64,000 bases of DNA from an uncultured Hyphomicrobiales bacterium. Its GTDB lineage: Bacteria; Pseudomonadota; Alphaproteobacteria; Rhizobiales; Devosiaceae. Of this stretch, positions 61,683 to 64,000 are shown piece by piece. Where the stretch lies: positions 62,001 through 126,000 of the forward strand of contig CAIKKY010000029.1 of NCBI GenBank assembly GCA_903828145.1. Reading direction: 5' to 3'. The notes beneath the pieces were generated by a model that ran no database searches, was not told where the DNA came from, and saw only the letters and a program-made list of their open reading frames with translations. The position numbers and the translations under genes were made by a program. The stretch's first letter is position 1. The number at the start of each line of letters is the position of its first letter.

Positions 61683-62522
61683 ATGAATAAGTCTATGTTT
61701 TTGCGTCGGGCTTTCGGCCTGTTGGCTCCGGTGGCCCTCGCGGCGGTTCTCGCCGGGTGCAGCATGTTCGGCCCGCAGAAAATCAAAGAAGAGGCCATTG
61801 TCCCGCCTGATACCCTGTACCAGCAGGCGATCACCGAAATGGACAAGCAGAATTACAATACGGCCATTGGCACGCTGACCAAGCTGCAGCGCCAGCACCC
61901 CTACTCGGATTACACCGAGAAGGCGAAGCTGATGGAAGTGTTCGCCAATTACCGCATTGGCCGCTTCCCGGAAGCCATTCTCGCCGCCGACCGCTACATA
62001 GCGCTCTATCCGACCTCGAAAGAGGTGGCTTATGTGCTTTACCTCAAAGGTAATTCCTATTTCGGGCAGATCAAGGACATCACCCGCGACCAGCAGATTT
62101 CGCAGGACGCGATTGATACCTATTCGCTGATCATCGCGAATTACCCCAAGAGCGAGTATGTCGACGACGCCCGCGAAAAGCTGGCGGTCGGCTATGACCA
62201 GCTGGCGGGCAAGGAAATGTCGGTGGGCCGCTACTATCTCGGCCAGGGCGATTATGCGGCGGCGATCAACCGCTTCCGCACGGTGGCCGAGCGCTACCAG
62301 ACCTCGACCCATATCGAAGAAGCCCTCTACCGGCTGGTGGAATGCAATCTCGCGCTGGGTCTTGTGAGCGAAGCGCAGACGGCCGCCGCCGTGCTCGGGC
62401 ACAACTACACGGGCAGCGACTGGTACAAGAAGGCCTATGCCTTGCTGCAAAAAGCGGGTGTGGAGCCGAAGATGGATGCCAATAGCACCCTCGCCACGCT
62501 GAAAACCCCCAAGAAGAACTAA
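61683..62522 (+). CDS. bamD: Outer membrane assembly lipoprotein BamD
   Basis: Lipobox VLAGCSMFG; TPR pattern QQAITEMDKQNYNTAIGTLTKLQRQHPYS. Confidence 0.93.
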   Translation: MNKSMFLRRAFGLLAPVALAAVLAGCSMFGPQKIKEEAIVPPDTLYQQAITEMDKQNYNTAIGTLTKLQRQHPYSDYTEKAKLMEVFANYRIGRFPEAILAADRYIALYPTSKEVAYVLYLKGNSYFGQIKDITRDQQISQDAIDTYSLIIANYPKSEYVDDAREKLAVGYDQLAGKEMSVGRYYLGQGDYAAAINRFRTVAERYQTSTHIEEALYRLVECNLALGLVSEAQTAAAVLGHNYTGSDWYKKAYALLQKAGVEPKMDANSTLATLKTPKKN

Positions 62523-62614
62523 CCGGCTGCGGAAAACCGTTGCCTGTTTGTTCTGTGGTCCGGTAAGTTCGGCGCGGCCCTGATTTGCGCCGAACCTGAA
62601 GGAGCCTTCGCGCC

Positions 62615-64000
62615 GTGCTGAGCGCTTTGTCGGTCCGCAATATCGTCTTGATCGACCAGCTTGAGCTGTCGCTTGAGCGCGGGATGACCGTGTTGACCGG
62701 TGAAACCGGCGCCGGCAAATCCATTCTGCTTGATTCCCTCACGCTCGCGCTCGGCGGACGCGGCGACGCGTCGCTGGTGCGCGCCGGTCAGGAGAGCGGG
62801 CAGGTGGTGGCGGTGCTCTCGCTCCCCGATGAGCATCCGGCCCGGGTGCTGCTCAGAGCCAATGACATTACCGATGATGACGAGCTGATCCTGCGCCGGG
62901 TGCAGTTTGCCGATGGCCGCACCAAGGCCTTTGTGAACGATCAGCCGGTTTCGGCGGCGCTGTTGCAGCAGATCGGCAGCCGCGTTGTGGAAATTCATGG
63001 CCAGCATGATGACCGGGCGCTGGTCGATGTGGCGACGCACCGGGCGGCGCTCGATGCGTTTGGGTCCCATGAGTCGCTTCTTGTGGAGGTGGCGCGGACC
63101 TACGCCGCATTCAGTGCGGCTGAAGAGCAGGTGGCGCTTGAACAAAAATCTATCGCTTTGGCCGCAGAGCGCGAAGACTATGCCCGGCATGTGGTGGGGG
63201 AACTGGGCGCGCTGAAGCCGGTGACGGGCGAGGAAGACGAGCTCGCCACGCGTCGGCAGCATCTGATGGTGCTCGAAAAAGCCTCTGAAGATGTGCGTGA
63301 CGCCGATGACCTGATGAATGGCCCAACGGCGCCGGGGCCCCAATTGCTCAGCCTGATGCGGCGCCTGGTGCGCAAGGCCGATGGGGGTGCCACGATTTTC
63401 CAGCCGCTGATCGAGGCGCTGGATAATTCGCTCGTTGCGCTCGATGGCACCTCGGATGCGCTGGAAGCCCTGAAGCGCGAGATGGCCTTTGATCCGCGCG
63501 AACTTGAAGAAGTCGAAGAGCGCCTGTTTGCGCTGAGGGCGGCAGCCCGCAAGCACCAGACGACCTGTGATGGTCTTGCGCAGGTGCTGATGCAGTATGA
63601 GACCGAATTGCAGGCGCTTTTGGATAGCGAAGGACGGCTCAAGGCCCTGAGTGCGGCGCGCGATAGCGCGAAGGCCGCCTATCAGCAGGCCGCTGAAACC
63701 CTGAGTGTGGCGCGGACGAAGGCTGCGCTGGCGCTTTCGGCGGCGGTCGAGGCCGAATTGCCGGACCTGAAACTGGGGTCGGCGCGCTTCATCGTGGCGC
63801 TCGAAACCGATCGGGCCCGCGCCTCGGCGCAGGGGTTTGAGCAGGTCAGTTTTCAGGTGCAGACCAACCCGGGCACACCGGCCGGGCCCTTGCTGAAGGT
63901 GGCGTCTGGCGGCGAATTGAGCCGGTTCCTCCTGGCACTCAAGGTGGTGCTGGCGGATCGCGGATCGGCCCCGGTGCTGATTTTCGATGAAATCGACACG
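62615..64000 (+). CDS. recN: DNA repair protein RecN (truncated by window end)
   Basis: GTG start; LSALSVRNIVLIDQLELSLERGMTVLTGETGAGKSILLDSL, VEIHGQHDDRALVD, VASGGELSRFLLALKVVL; open to the end of the window. Confidence 0.95.
   Translation, partial: MLSALSVRNIVLIDQLELSLERGMTVLTGETGAGKSILLDSLTLALGGRGDASLVRAGQESGQVVAVLSLPDEHPARVLLRANDITDDDELILRRVQFADGRTKAFVNDQPVSAALLQQIGSRVVEIHGQHDDRALVDVATHRAALDAFGSHESLLVEVARTYAAFSAAEEQVALEQKSIALAAEREDYARHVVGELGALKPVTGEEDELATRRQHLMVLEKASEDVRDADDLMNGPTAPGPQLLSLMRRLVRKADGGATIFQPLIEALDNSLVALDGTSDALEALKREMAFDPRELEEVEERLFALRAAARKHQTTCDGLAQVLMQYETELQALLDSEGRLKALSAARDSAKAAYQQAAETLSVARTKAALALSAAVEAELPDLKLGSARFIVALETDRARASAQGFEQVSFQVQTNPGTPAGPLLKVASGGELSRFLLALKVVLADRGSAPVLIFDEIDT

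Overview
Alphaproteobacterial-type chromosomal DNA, GC-rich and gene-dense, with no mobile element, CRISPR array or tRNA gene recognised. The right third (about 43.7-64 kb) is a dcw cell-wall/division cluster: rsmH-ftsL-ftsI-murE-murF-mraY-ftsW-murG-murC-murB-ddl-ftsQ-ftsA-ftsZ-lpxC-bamD-recN. It is preceded by the RNase P RNA gene and lacks mraZ and the canonical murD. A MurD-like ligase overlapping a MurL-type epimerase gene lies at the left edge, which suggests the alternative MurD2/MurL route to UDP-MurNAc-L-Ala-D-Glu. The rest is mostly housekeeping: petABC, hemF, apt, two two-component systems, ychF/pth/rplY/prs, lgt, proC, ilvE, moaDE, pgsA, aroG, uvrC, metF. The most notable non-coding signals are: (i) an aromatic leader peptide (MNLRAAYYYWYFTNGSRWQPEGRV) plus terminator upstream of a DAHP synthase; (ii) an orphan MazF/PemK-like gene followed by a compact set of mutually exclusive GC-rich hairpins; (iii) a perfect 22-bp palindrome in front of an ArsR-methyltransferase/metF pair; (iv) a repeated GGTTAACGAATT element upstream of ftsZ; (v) trmL with an apparent ATT start codon. 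All calls come from reading the sequence and the supplied ORF track. No database search was run.
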